Source: Candidatus Caccocola faecipullorum (GTDB lineage: Bacteria; Synergistota; Synergistia; Synergistales; Synergistaceae). From it: 5,606 bases of DNA. Position 1 is the stretch's first letter; the number at the start of each line of letters is the position of its first letter. Shown here in pieces: positions 5,453 through 5,606 of the stretch. The stretch covers positions 1-5,606 of the forward strand of contig DVKA01000101.1 of assembly GCA_018716365.1 (NCBI GenBank), in the 5' to 3' direction. A model generated the notes under the pieces. That model was not told where the DNA came from. It saw only the letters and a list, made by a program, of their open reading frames with translations, and made no database searches. Both the position numbers and the translations under genes were made by a program.

Positions 5453-5606
5453 CGGAGCCAACGGAGCTTTCGCCGGCTCCTAAAAAATGGCAGCTCATAC
5501 TCGCGTACTTCCTCATGTACGTCGTCTGGGGGTCGTCGTATCTTGCGATACGCTACTCCGTCGAGACGATTCCGCCGTTTTTGTCGGGCGGCCTGCGCTT
5601 TATGAC
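5449..5606 (+). CDS. EamA/DMT-family transporter (3' partial)
   Basis: Only the first 52 codons are in the window; the frame is open at the edge. After a short polar leader (MTEPTELSPAPKKWQ), a first membrane helix runs from about residue 16 to 33 and contains the family hallmark YVVWGSSYLAIRYSVETIPP followed by FLSGGLRF. This matches the start of EamA-type 10-TM exporters in the drug/metabolite transporter superfamily, most like the YedA branch (WGSTYFVIR...VESWPP). Such proteins act in the inner membrane and often export amino acids or other metabolites; the substrate cannot be read from this fragment. The ATG overlaps the ybaK stop codon (ATGA) and has no clear Shine-Dalgarno site of its own, so translation is probably coupled to the upstream gene. 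Confidence 0.9.
   Translation, partial: MTEPTELSPAPKKWQLILAYFLMYVVWGSSYLAIRYSVETIPPFLSGGLRFM

Noticed and set aside
4928..5461. - strand open frame of 177 codons antisense to ybaK
   Set aside because: It is a shadow of the ybaK coding strand, composed of R/A/L/E-rich sequence, with no ribosome site or family motif.
1..5606. Mobile element, phage, toxin-antitoxin, CRISPR or tRNA genes
   Set aside because: I found no transposase, integrase, spaced direct repeats, target-site duplications or cloverleaf pattern. The gene content is ordinary housekeeping plus one surface protein.

Overview
The window looks like a chromosomal segment from a GC-rich, diderm, probably anaerobic bacterium. A type V (autotransporter) outer-membrane protein shows there is an outer membrane. 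A stand-alone formate--tetrahydrofolate ligase fits an anaerobe with formate/one-carbon metabolism. The autotransporter style (A-x-x-G-G passenger motifs and a VWYGRADDY-like segment) together with fhs suggests a Synergistota member of the Cloacibacillus/Synergistes type. That placement is inference from protein style, not something the sequence proves.

Layout. (1) Positions 1-2396, + strand: the 3' part of a large autotransporter gene whose 5' end lies outside the window. It encodes a passenger, a pertactin-like autochaperone region, an alpha-helical linker and a C-terminal beta-barrel ending in W-S-F. (2) Positions 2397-2705: a 309-base convergent intergenic region without a gene, but dense in structure. 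It holds a 20-base perfect palindrome, three further hairpins with a strong + strand terminator at the last, and a second terminator able to work in both directions. (3) Positions 2706-4379, - strand: fhs, intact at 557 aa, with its start fixed by a Shine-Dalgarno site. (4) Positions 4380-4492: the fhs leader, holding a hairpin whose T-tract is on the strand opposite to the flanking genes. (5) Positions 4493-4900, - strand: a small RNase HI-like protein with its acidic catalytic residues present. (6) Positions 4901-4972: a compact divergent promoter region. (7) Positions 4973-5452, + strand: a YbaK/EbsC-type Cys-tRNA(Pro) deacylase, overlapping by ATGA with (8) the start of an EamA/DMT-family transporter cut by the window end.

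The genes do not form one pathway. The autotransporter is a self-contained surface protein. fhs feeds the folate one-carbon pool. The RNase H-like protein and YbaK act in nucleic-acid and translation quality control. The only tight coupling is ybaK with the EamA transporter. I found no tRNA, rRNA, CRISPR array, insertion sequence or obvious new multi-gene system. The observations most worth following up are the SPATE-like but N-N-lacking barrel linker, the compositional split inside the autotransporter gene, the structured 3' region after it, and the antisense-facing terminator upstream of fhs.
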